Origin: a virus
Reading direction: 5' to 3' (one strand)
Length of the DNA: 20,976 nucleotides
IMG/VR virus record: IMGVR_UViG_3300011115_000854
Location: 1 to 20,976 of that record
In this document: positions 1 through 4,968 of the stretch, piece by piece
Layout: each line of letters begins with the position of its first letter
How positions within the stretch are numbered: the stretch's first letter is position 1
Made by a program: the position numbers and the translations under genes
Notes under the pieces: model-generated
Seen by the model: the letters and a program-made list of their open reading frames with translations, nothing else
Told to the model about the DNA's origin: nothing
Database searches by the model: none

Positions 1-28
1 ATCGGCGGCTACGCCGATTCGCCGATAG
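1..28. repeat. Hairpin repeat 'O', copy 1 (cut by window edge)
   Basis: The sequence can fold two ways: ATCGGCG/CGCCGAT around a GCTA loop, or the first ATCGGC paired with a third copy of GCCGAT further on. The same element recurs at 671-704 and 1533-1567 with compensated base changes. As in the other copies, it is followed by a CAGCACCCGGTCTCC block (47-61). Its promoter, if it has one like the other copies, would lie outside the window. Confidence 0.6.
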
Positions 29-63
29 TACGCGTAAATGCGACAGCACCCGGTCTCCGTCTA

Positions 64-87
64 GGGGGGAGGCGTTCGCCTCCCCCC
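64..87 (-). terminator. GC-rich hairpin after gene 102-461
   Basis: GGGGGGAGGCG and CGCCTCCCCCC form an 11-bp perfect stem with a minimal loop, 14 bases past the stop codon of the minus-strand gene. No U-tract follows, so it may act as a 3' stabiliser as much as an intrinsic terminator. Confidence 0.55.
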
Positions 88-101
88 CACATCACTTCCA
101 A

Positions 102-461
102 TTACGCTCGAATGCTGCGGATGGTCTCGGCGCGGATACTCACGGTGCGCGGAGGATTCGTCGCAGTCGCTGCGAGAATCACCGTAACCATGATCTTTCC
201 GGCTTTCGTGACGCCCGGCTTCACGTGCAGCGCGAGAACCGCGCGACCATCCATTTCACCCTTCAAACGGTCTACGCCGGATTCGTCACTATCCGAGACG
301 CGCTGCCATGCTACGCGTGCATCCGGGGACGTGTTTACGAGACGGCACGCGCAGCCGATGGCTTGCATTGCCGCAGCCATTTCAACTTCCCGGCGTTCCG
401 CAGTCCATGACGCGGCGACGGACGTAAAGACGGCGTGCTTCCGATAAACGATACTACTCAT
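102..461 (-). CDS. Hypothetical protein, paralogue of 1967-2269
   Basis: A 119-residue protein I do not recognise. The second half closely matches the product of 1967-2269: both share AWQRVS(D/E)SD.SGVDRL, MDGRAVL, a VKP..TKAG block, a V.LAATA segment and the ending RAETIR.IRA. The N termini also align (SSIVYR against MQIVYR), so the two arose by duplication, and this copy carries about 20 extra residues in between. No signal peptide or membrane segment is visible. The start is supported by an excellent ribosome site (AGGAGTAGACCT before ATG). It has its own sigma70-like promoter (515-542) and a hairpin in its leader (488-504). GC content and codon use differ sharply from the genes right of 2879. 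The function is unknown; a small beta-rich regulatory or structural protein is possible but unproven. Confidence 0.7.
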   Translation of the reverse strand: MSSIVYRKHAVFTSVAASWTAERREVEMAAAMQAIGCACRLVNTSPDARVAWQRVSDSDESGVDRLKGEMDGRAVLALHVKPGVTKAGKIMVTVILAATATNPPRTVSIRAETIRSIRA

Positions 462-487
462 AGGTCTACTCCTACTAGTTGCGGTGA

Positions 488-504
488 AAGCGAACGCTTC
501 GCTT
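488..504 (-). promoter_or_regulatory. 5' leader hairpin plus ACTAGTAGGAGTAGA ribosome site
   Basis: On the minus strand, AAGCGAA and TTCGCTT pair (7 bp) around GCG, just after the predicted transcription start. About 20 bases later comes ACTAGTAGGAGTAGA and the start codon. The gene at 760-1374 has the same arrangement, and its hairpin differs by compensated bases (CGCGAA/TTCGCG). Such 5' hairpins often protect phage mRNAs from RNases; that role is inferred. Confidence 0.5.
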
Positions 505-514
505 CCATGCGCGG

Positions 515-542
515 ATCGTACCTAAACGGCTATAGAATGCAA
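515..542 (-). promoter_or_regulatory. Sigma70-like promoter for 102-461
   Basis: On the minus strand, TTGCAT (537-542), a 16-bp spacer and TACGAT (515-520). The spacer and flanks resemble those of the promoters at 1429-1456 and 2378-2405; a shared TCTRTAG.CGTTT block is obvious between this one and 2378-2405. Confidence 0.6.
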
Positions 543-575
543 TAGGGTACTTCGCATATTCATCCTGGGTGCACG

Positions 576-601
576 TCCGATAATATTATTCTTTCATCGG
601 A
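576..601. repeat. TCCGATAATATTAT repeat, copy 1
   Basis: TCCGAT ... ATCGGA inverted repeat enclosing the 10-bp palindrome ATAATATTAT (580-589). A second copy is at 2438-2464. Both lie between a minus-facing and a plus-facing promoter, which suggests a protein-binding site shared by divergent promoters. Confidence 0.5.
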
Positions 602-608
602 AAGATTT

Positions 609-661
609 TCTTTCAATCTTGAAAGAATTGTCTTGCATCTGGTGCGCCCTGGCGGTATAAT
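609..661 (+). promoter_or_regulatory. Plus-strand promoter with upstream palindrome, copy A
   Basis: TTGCAT (633-638), 17-bp spacer, perfect TATAAT (656-661). Just upstream is the inverted repeat TCTTTCAA-TC-TTGAAAGA (609-626). In all three plus-facing promoters the TTGARAGA half-site begins exactly 14 bases before the -35 box. Transcription would start near 668, directly into the hairpin pair at 671-752. Confidence 0.65.
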
Positions 662-667
662 CCCATC

Positions 668-756
668 CGAGGCCTATCAGCGGCTACGCTGATTTCGCTG
701 ATAGTACGCGACAGCACCCGGTCTCCTTTTGGTGGAGCCGGGTGCTGTCGCGTGAG
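668..756 (+). ncRNA. Candidate structured small RNA, copy A
   Basis: A transcript from the 633-661 promoter would be about 90 bases with no open frame of note. It has two structures: CTATCAGC paired with GCTGATAG (or ATCAGCG with CGCTGAT), then a 15-bp perfect stem at 707-721/738-752. The copy at 1531-1620 keeps both structures while changing paired bases (ATCAGCG/CGCTGAT becomes ATCGGCG/CGCCGAT). That argues the folds matter. It could instead be an operator plus a bidirectional terminator; expression is not shown. Confidence 0.35.
707..752. terminator. 15-bp hairpin between converging transcripts
   Basis: CGCGACAGCACCCGG (707-721) pairs perfectly with CCGGGTGCTGTCGCG (738-752), and an inner CTCC/GGAG extends it. 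It sits eight bases past the stop of the minus-strand gene 760-1374 and also ends the plus-strand unit starting near 668. No U-tract is present on either side. Confidence 0.55.
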
Positions 757-759
757 AGA

Positions 760-1374
760 TTACTCTGCTGGTGCTGGCTCCTCCGCGATCTTCAACATAA
801 GGAGTGGGCAGTTCTCCTCAAGCCATTTCAGGACATCACCCATCCATTCCACATCCTTGTGGAACTCTGATGAGAGGTAATCCTCGTTTGAGTAGTGATC
901 ATCGTCAGAGACGCCACACGCGCGGCTGGTCGCTGCGCGCTCCATACGGCGTTCACCATTGAACTGGTCCTCGTGTGCGTCCCGTGCCTCCTCCAGCGCC
1001 TTACGCGCAGCGAGGACGTACTCGCGTGTGCCTACCTTGTGTCCGCAGCGTGTAGCAAACGCAGTCGCGTGTTGTTCCAATACGCGCCGCTCACTTTCTT
1101 TCTTGAATTGAACCTTTGCCGTCTCTACCATGTCATTAAAGACCTCTTCCATGGCGATATGCTGGGGTCCGTAGATCCACGCAGTAACGTCTTCAACTTT
1201 CATCATGTCGATCATGAGATCTACGACCTCTTCATGTAAACATTCATCGCGTTCATCGCATACGCCTTCATGACTGGCGAAATACATGGCAAGTTGTTGA
1301 AGCCTACGATGGTTACGAATAGCCGAAATGATGGACTGGGCGAGGGTGGCAACGATATATGGGTTCAGACTCAT
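760..1374 (-). CDS. Hypothetical acidic, helical protein
   Basis: A 204-residue protein of no family I recognise. I start it at the MSLNPY methionine (1374), because AGGAGTAGAACCC lies directly before that ATG and the same ACTAGTAGGAGTAGA leader precedes the gene at 102-461; the frame runs further upstream but lacks a ribosome site there. The sequence is rich in Glu, Asp, Arg and Ala and looks mostly alpha-helical. The C-terminal part is strongly acidic (SDDDHYSNEDYLSSEFHKD) and ends PAPAE. No membrane segment, signal peptide or catalytic motif is apparent. It has its own promoter (1429-1456) and a 3' hairpin (707-752). The GC-rich codon use matches its left-end neighbours, not the phage genes at 2879 and beyond. 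Confidence 0.7.
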   Translation of the reverse strand: MSLNPYIVATLAQSIISAIRNHRRLQQLAMYFASHEGVCDERDECLHEEVVDLMIDMMKVEDVTAWIYGPQHIAMEEVFNDMVETAKVQFKKESERRVLEQHATAFATRCGHKVGTREYVLAARKALEEARDAHEDQFNGERRMERAATSRACGVSDDDHYSNEDYLSSEFHKDVEWMGDVLKWLEENCPLLMLKIAEEPAPAE

Positions 1375-1402
1375 GGGTTCTACTCCTACTAGTGGCGTTG
1401 AA

Positions 1403-1418
1403 CGCGAAACGCTTCGCG
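1403..1418 (-). promoter_or_regulatory. 5' leader hairpin of 760-1374
   Basis: CGCGAA and TTCGCG pair around a four-base loop in the mRNA leader. This is the counterpart of the hairpin at 488-504, with compensated changes in the outer pair. It is followed by the same ACTAGTAGGAGTAGA ribosome-site block. Confidence 0.5.
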
Positions 1419-1428
1419 CTCTGCACGG

Positions 1429-1456
1429 ATTGTACACGAATCGTAGAACGATACAA
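1429..1456 (-). promoter_or_regulatory. Sigma70-like promoter for 760-1374
   Basis: On the minus strand, TTGTAT (1451-1456), 16-bp spacer, TACAAT (1429-1434). Same spacing and similar hexamers as the promoters at 515-542 and 2378-2405. Confidence 0.6.
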
Positions 1457-1484
1457 GCCAATACAGTCCTGAAATTTATTTACA

Positions 1485-1530
1485 AATCTTGAAAGATTCC
1501 TCTTGACATCTATATGCAACTCGGTATACT
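1485..1530 (+). promoter_or_regulatory. Plus-strand promoter with upstream palindrome, copy B
   Basis: Perfect TTGACA (1503-1508), 16-bp spacer, TATACT (1525-1530). The palindrome AATCTT-GA-AAGATT (1485-1498) lies upstream at the same distance as in the other copies. The start point near 1537 leads straight into the hairpin pair at 1533-1618. Confidence 0.65.
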
Positions 1531-1620
1531 GAGGCCTATCGGCGGCTACGCCGATTGCCGATAGGCCGTGTAGATGCGGCAGCACCCGGCCTCCGTCGTA
1601 GGGAGCCGGGTGCTGCCGAG
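1531..1620 (+). ncRNA. Candidate structured small RNA, copy B
   Basis: GGCCTATCGGC (1533-1543) pairs perfectly with GCCGATAGGCC (1557-1567); alternatively ATCGGCG pairs with CGCCGAT inside. Then comes a 13-bp stem, 1577-1589 with 1606-1618. Both structures match copy A at 668-756, with paired substitutions. No coding frame fits. Whether it is transcribed, or is an operator and terminator at the DNA level, cannot be told from sequence. Confidence 0.35.
1577..1618. terminator. 13-bp hairpin between converging transcripts
   Basis: CGGCAGCACCCGG and CCGGGTGCTGCCG form a perfect stem with an inner CTCC/GGAG, 13 bases beyond the stop of the minus-strand gene 1632-1880. It is homologous to the hairpin at 707-752, with an A-T pair replaced by G-C. 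Confidence 0.55.
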
Positions 1621-1631
1621 GAGTAGATTAG

Positions 1632-1880
1632 TTACTCGACTTCTGGCGGCTCGTACAATTCTCCTTCTGCCAAGGGTCGTTCCATGCGGCGGCGGTGGCG
1701 TTCCTCGAATTTGTCCTCCTCGGCCTGCCGTGCCTCCCACCGCGCAGTAGCCTCGGTGATTTCACGATCGCACTCGGGGCATCGCCCGTGCACGAGGTCT
1801 GCGAGGAGAAGGTGCACCGCGCAATCGATGCACTTCGTGCGTGGAGAAACGGAAGAAACGGTAGTTGGATTCTGCGACAT
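1632..1880 (-). CDS. Small zinc-ribbon-like protein
   Basis: An 82-residue protein. Residues 17-37 carry CxxC ... CxxC (CIDC and CPEC, 13 residues apart), the spacing of a small zinc ribbon. The rest is a long, charged, probably helical tail rich in Glu and Arg (residues 38-70) ending in an acidic PPEVE. Small proteins of this kind often bind nucleic acid or another protein; that is inference only. The start at 1880 is chosen because the frame upstream reads through the terminator of the preceding gene. A clear ribosome site is not seen; a GCCCC/GGGGC hairpin lies 20-35 bases before the ATG. It may be transcribed by read-through from 1967-2269, since no separate promoter is evident. Confidence 0.55.
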   Translation of the reverse strand: MSQNPTTVSSVSPRTKCIDCAVHLLLADLVHGRCPECDREITEATARWEARQAEEDKFEERHRRRMERPLAEGELYEPPEVE

Positions 1881-1925
1881 TGTAGTCCATTCTGCCCCCG
1901 CAGGGGCGTAGGTGTTCTCCGTCAA

Positions 1926-1951
1926 GGGGAGGGGCTGTCGAGCCCCTCCCC
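1926..1951 (-). terminator. 11-bp hairpin after 1967-2269
   Basis: GGGGAGGGGCT and AGCCCCTCCCC form a perfect 11-bp stem around GTCG, 15 bases past the stop of the minus-strand gene. The following bases on the minus strand are not U-rich. Confidence 0.6.
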
Positions 1952-1966
1952 GGCATCCCTTCCCGA

Positions 1967-2269
1967 TCACGCCCGGATAAACCGGATCGTCTCGGCTCGC
2001 ACCTGCACGACCCGGACAGGGGCGTCCGCAGTCGCGGCGAGTACCACCGCTACCATGCGGTGTCCCGCCTTGGTGGGCAGGGGCTTGACGGACAGACGCA
2101 ACACGGCGCGTCCATCCATTTGACCGGGCAGGCGGTCGACGCCCGATGCGTCAGACTCCGAGACGCGCTGCCAAGCCATGCGTCCTGCACCTGCAGTGGT
2201 CACTTGACCGCAGGCGACTTCGAGGGCGACCATATCAAACACAGGCGACTGACGGTAAACGATCTGCAT
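1967..2269 (-). CDS. Hypothetical protein, paralogue of 102-461
   Basis: A 100-residue protein that is a diverged duplicate of the product at 102-461. Shared blocks are AWQRVSESDASGVDRL, MDGRAVL, SVKP..TKAG, VVLAATA and the terminal RAETIRFIRA. I start it at MQIVYR (2269), because this aligns with the start of the paralogue and has CGGAGA eight bases upstream. The frame also opens at an ATG at 2371, which coincides with the predicted transcription start and would add 34 residues absent from the paralogue. The leader contains a CCCGC/GCGGG hairpin (2317-2331 region). The function is unknown. Having two diverged copies in 2.3 kb suggests a family under diversification. Confidence 0.65.
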   Translation of the reverse strand: MQIVYRQSPVFDMVALEVACGQVTTAGAGRMAWQRVSESDASGVDRLPGQMDGRAVLRLSVKPLPTKAGHRMVAVVLAATADAPVRVVQVRAETIRFIRA

Positions 2270-2377
2270 GGCAGAATCTCCGAGGCATATGCCCCCCACT
2301 ACGCCGCGCATCCCAAGAACCCGCAACGCGGGAAGAGTCGGGCAGACGAACGTGTGAGGGGCAGTAGCCATGCGTCA

Positions 2378-2405
2378 AGTGTACACAAACGCCTACAGAA
2401 TACAA
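2378..2405 (-). promoter_or_regulatory. Sigma70-like promoter for 1967-2269
   Basis: On the minus strand, TTGTAT (2400-2405), 16-bp spacer, TACACT (2378-2383). The spacer resembles that of the promoter at 515-542 (TCTRTAG.CGTTT), consistent with duplication of promoter and gene together. Confidence 0.6.
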
Positions 2406-2437
2406 GGGGGTAGGTTGAAGAATCGCCCTGCGATGCG

Positions 2438-2464
2438 TCCGATAATATTATCCCGCTTGCCGGA
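2438..2464. repeat. TCCGATAATATTAT repeat, copy 2
   Basis: GTCCGATAATATTAT repeats the copy at 576-601, again with a flanking inverted repeat (TCCG ... CGGA) and again between a minus-facing and a plus-facing promoter. Confidence 0.5.
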
Positions 2465-2475
2465 TGATTTTTTTA

Positions 2476-2522
2476 AATTCTTGAGAGAATTAACTTGACT
2501 TTCACTGTCCAGACAGTAGAAT
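2476..2522 (+). promoter_or_regulatory. Plus-strand promoter with upstream palindrome, copy C
   Basis: TTGACT (2495-2500), 16-bp spacer, TAGAAT (2517-2522). The palindrome AATTCT-TGAG-AGAATT (2476-2491) has the same 14-base register to the -35 box as the two other copies. The -10 box runs into the first ATGGGTCCCC unit. Here no hairpin pair follows; the similarity to the left-end modules stops at about 2522. Confidence 0.5.
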
Positions 2523-2582
2523 GGGTCCCCTTTCCGTCAGAAAATCGTGGCGGCTAGCCAATCAACTTTAAATTTCCTCAAA

Positions 2583-2640
2583 AACCTCTAATACCCTCTA
2601 ATACCCTCAATTCCCTCTAATCCCCTCTCAATCCTCAAAA
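2583..2640. repeat. CCTCTAATAC-like short tandem repeats
   Basis: Five or six imperfect 9-11 bp units beginning CCTC (CCTCTAATAC twice, then CCTCAATTC, CCTCTAATCC, CCTCTCAATCC). The plus strand is strongly pyrimidine-rich. No gene or promoter is apparent; the rest of 2525-2660 shows no other feature. Confidence 0.6.
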
Positions 2641-2660
2641 GACCTCCCACCCTCTTTTCA

Positions 2661-2845
2661 GAAAAATGGGTCCCCCCCTTTGTACCCTCGGATTCCTCAA
2701 AATGGGTCCCATACGCCCCCAGGTCATTCCTGAAAAAATGGGTCCCCCCCCGGAATACCTCTGAGGACAAAAAATGGGTCCCCCCCCTTTCCCAGGTTAT
2801 ATGAAAAAAATGGGTCCCCCCTGGAACCCATAAAACTGGGTCCCC
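2661..2845. repeat. 36-bp periodic ATGGGTCCC array
   Basis: A-run plus ATGGGTCCC plus C-run begins at 2666, 2702, 2738, 2774 and 2810, exactly 36 bp apart. Less regular copies start at 2521 and 2836, and one at 3934 forms half of a terminator. Only about 12-16 bases of each unit are conserved; the rest differs. Read on the minus strand the units give GGTHF every 12 residues, but I see no convincing start or ribosome site for such a gene. GGGTCCC is nearly self-complementary. Confidence 0.75.
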
Positions 2846-2865
2846 TATACAACACGCCCATAAAT

Positions 2866-2873
2866 TATAAATA
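2866..2873 (+). promoter_or_regulatory. T4-type late promoter (consensus)
   Basis: TATAAATA, the exact T4 late octamer. It ends five bases before the ATG at 2879, so the expected start point coincides with the start codon and the mRNA should be leaderless. Confidence 0.75.
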
Positions 2874-2878
2874 CTTTT

Positions 2879-3931
2879 ATGTTGCGATTTAAACAATATC
2901 TAATTGAAAGTTCCGTCTTTGATAATACACTTTCTTGGTATGATCCTGATTTTCCTCCAGAAAAATCAACCAAAGAAACCCCTGAGCAACGTGATGCTCG
3001 TCAAGAAAAAGAAAACCAACAATCTCGCCTAATGGATCGTGCAACAAGATTTAAAGGTGCAGACCCAAGGGAACACAGAATAGATACAGATCTATCTCCA
3101 GAATTACAACAACTTCAACAAAATATTAGAAGAACAGCATTTGAAAAACAGGGATTAGTTGCACCACATCCAGAAGTAACAAAACAAACATCAGTGGGCG
3201 TATATTCTCCTAGCTTAACTGATTTGGAAGCATTGGAAAGAATGGGAGTTGTAAATGCAAAAAATTATACATCAGATGAACGTGGTATTTTGTATAGACC
3301 TGGGCAACTCCCAACAGAACAACAAAGACAAGCTACTGCTCTTCGGGCTACCGATGTAGCCAATGCAGGAGGAGGACTTGTAACTGCAAATACTCCCGAA
3401 GCCAAACAACGGCGATCAGATTCTGTACGTGCGTTTTATACAGACCCAAAAAATTCAAAAGCTCTTGAGAATAAACCAGGAAGTAGAATAGATCCATATG
3501 GTCGTAAATTTAGTGATCGTCAACTGGGTATAGATTTTCCTGTTGGGACTGTACATACTCCTGCTCAGTCTGCTGCTATAATACAGCAGATGGGTGCTCA
3601 AAGACCATCAGATCTACGAAAACAACTAGGACTAGGAATAGATTCTAGTGCTGTCAAAAATCTAGGAGCAGCAGGATTGGCTGCAGCAGGATCTATAGTT
3701 GGTGGTGCATTAACTCAGGGAGTTCAGGCAGGTACTGATGTATTAGGAATGATTGGAAGAACTCCCGAAGGCAAAGATAGAATGCAAATAGAAAAATCTT
3801 TTAACTCTGATATGGGACTTGGTTTTGATGTGGGTCCAGATGGAGAATTAGTAGCAGATCCTGCTGGAAGAGAAGCAGCAAGAAAAAGACAACAACAAGG
3901 AATAAATTTCCCAAGTATGTTCCAAAAATAA
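2879..3931 (+). CDS. Predicted internal head protein with capsid-targeting sequence
   Basis: A 350-residue, Gln/Arg-rich protein of otherwise unknown function. It begins MLRFKQYLIE-SS, the same signature as three other genes here (3994-4416, 4420-4965, 11004-11669). In T4, internal proteins start with a roughly 10-residue capsid-targeting sequence removed by the gp21 prohead protease after L/I-x-E. Here LIE at residues 8-10 fits. The body is hydrophilic and charged, with a glycine/alanine-rich hydrophobic stretch near residues 258-292 (AAGLAAAGSIVGGAL) that might contact membrane. It is transcribed from a consensus late promoter whose position leaves no room for a ribosome site, so translation is probably leaderless. 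A bidirectional terminator follows. The head location is inferred from the signature; nothing shows a specific activity. Confidence 0.75.
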   Translation: MLRFKQYLIESSVFDNTLSWYDPDFPPEKSTKETPEQRDARQEKENQQSRLMDRATRFKGADPREHRIDTDLSPELQQLQQNIRRTAFEKQGLVAPHPEVTKQTSVGVYSPSLTDLEALERMGVVNAKNYTSDERGILYRPGQLPTEQQRQATALRATDVANAGGGLVTANTPEAKQRRSDSVRAFYTDPKNSKALENKPGSRIDPYGRKFSDRQLGIDFPVGTVHTPAQSAAIIQQMGAQRPSDLRKQLGLGIDSSAVKNLGAAGLAAAGSIVGGALTQGVQAGTDVLGMIGRTPEGKDRMQIEKSFNSDMGLGFDVGPDGELVADPAGREAARKRQQQGINFPSMFQK

Positions 3932-3932
3932 A

Positions 3933-3960
3933 AATGGGTCCCCTTTTTGGGAGACCCGTT
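3933..3960. terminator. Bidirectional terminator containing a GGGTCCCC unit
   Basis: AATGGGTCCCC pairs with GGGAGACCCGTT (one bulged A) around TTTTT, between the converging genes 2879-3931 and 3994-4416. On the minus strand it is followed by TTTTTATTTTT, a good U-tract. On the plus strand an AT-rich stretch follows. Confidence 0.75.
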
Positions 3961-3993
3961 TAAAATATTTTATAATTTTTTAAGAAGATATAT

Positions 3994-4416
3994 TTACCAT
4001 AGGTCTTCTTCATCTTCCTGTGGTCTTGGATCTTCTAAAAATGATCCAGCCTCTATATTTCTATAATGCGCCTTGCCCATTCTTGGTCCCTTGTCATGTA
4101 ACAATAAAACCGCATCTAGGCGTTTAATACCTTCTGGACTAAGATTGGCTCTTAGTTCATTCTCTATATCAAATACTGTATGTTTTGCACCTGAATGATT
4201 AATCTTGCTATCATTCGTAACATTAGTCTCAATCCTACGTTCTCTTTTGGGAGAATTAGTAGTCTTAATACGGTTCATTTGACTACGAAACGCCATATGA
4301 CTCTTATTCCCCGGCGTAGAATCTTTTAAAGAATGTTTTTTAGTTTTCTTAACAACAGAAGAGGGTTTTGTACGCCCTTCTTTACCTTCTTCTAAAAATT
4401 GTTTAAATGATAGCAT
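3994..4416 (-). CDS. Predicted internal head protein with capsid-targeting sequence
   Basis: A 140-residue protein starting MLSFKQFLEE-GK, with LEE at residues 8-10 as the predicted prohead-protease site. The segment after it (residues 11-65) is very basic and Ser/Thr-rich, as expected for a DNA-associated internal protein. Residues 80-140 are more mixed and the C terminus is acidic (QEDEEDLW). No enzyme motif is recognised. It is the last gene of a three-gene minus-strand unit (5562 to 3994): the ATG lies three bases after the stop of 4420-4965, in an AGATAATATATG junction almost identical to the one before that gene. Translation is therefore probably coupled. Confidence 0.75.
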   Translation of the reverse strand: MLSFKQFLEEGKEGRTKPSSVVKKTKKHSLKDSTPGNKSHMAFRSQMNRIKTTNSPKRERRIETNVTNDSKINHSGAKHTVFDIENELRANLSPEGIKRLDAVLLLHDKGPRMGKAHYRNIEAGSFLEDPRPQEDEEDLW

Positions 4417-4419
4417 ATA

Positions 4420-4965
4420 TTATCTTTGTTTTCGATAATTTGGATTTACTGGCTCACCAGTGACCGGACTTCTTACTGTTGGTTTGACTTTTGGTCTAGG
4501 AGCTGGTTTTTCATCTGGCTTACGTGGTGCTGGTTTCACTTGTGGAGGCTTTCCAGTCATATTCCATCGTCCAGTATTAGGATCAAAGGTATAAGTATAA
4601 CCTTCTGGGGATGTCCAAGTCCAGCCATTTCCCGGGTTTGGACTTGTATCGGTGGGTGAATGAGGAGCCGGAGGTCCTTGTTGGTGTGATCCTGGTTGTC
4701 CTGGTCGTGGATCAACTATAAAACTATCCGGAAGTGGATTCACAGTCGGAGTGGCAGTATAGCCGTCACCTTCGTTTATAAATTGTTTGAATGATAGCAT
4801 TGATTGATTACTTTCCAAATGTTCTTTAAAAGCTTTTCTCTTTTTCTTTGAGATCTCAATAGCTGCAAGTTGTGCTTGTGCTTTTTCTTTTGATGGATGT
4901 GTTCCCAGTACTTTTGTACCAGTAGAATCTTTCACAACCCATTTTTTACCTTGTTGTGAGATCAT
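4420..4965 (-). CDS. Two-part protein with an internal capsid-targeting start
   Basis: The 181-residue frame has two parts. Residues 6-42 (KKWVVKDSTGTKVLGTH...QLAAIEISK) form a small basic domain seen in many phage proteins of unknown role. At residue 56 a second methionine opens MLSFKQFINE-GD, the capsid-targeting signature, preceded by TTTGGAAAG as a plausible ribosome site (start at 4800). So the gene may give a long form from 4965, where the ATG is three bases past the upstream stop, and a 126-residue form from 4800. The residues just before the internal start, AFKEHLES, themselves resemble a cleavage site. The tail is Pro-rich with a GWTWTSPEGYTYTF motif (residues 114-127) shared with the protein encoded at 4969-5562. 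A packaged internal protein is likely. Confidence 0.7.
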   Translation of the reverse strand: MISQQGKKWVVKDSTGTKVLGTHPSKEKAQAQLAAIEISKKKRKAFKEHLESNQSMLSFKQFINEGDGYTATPTVNPLPDSFIVDPRPGQPGSHQQGPPAPHSPTDTSPNPGNGWTWTSPEGYTYTFDPNTGRWNMTGKPPQVKPAPRKPDEKPAPRPKVKPTVRSPVTGEPVNPNYRKQR

Positions 4966-4968
4966 GTA

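Noticed and set aside
576-601. Rolling-circle origin (TAATATTA in a stem-loop)
   Set aside because: The nonanucleotide is incomplete, the stem is short, no Rep gene is present and a second copy sits between other promoters.
895-1239. Plus-strand frame inside 760-1374
   Set aside because: No promoter or ribosome site; the minus-strand gene has both.
2661-2845. CRISPR array
   Set aside because: The conserved part is only 12-16 bases and made of homopolymer runs; there are no cas genes and the fillers vary in composition, not as clean spacers.
2588-2896. Minus-strand reading frame of 102 codons with five GGTHF repeats
   Set aside because: It overlaps the late promoter and start of 2879-3931, has no ribosome site, and its repeats are explained by the ATGGGTCCC array; kept only as a finding about periodicity.
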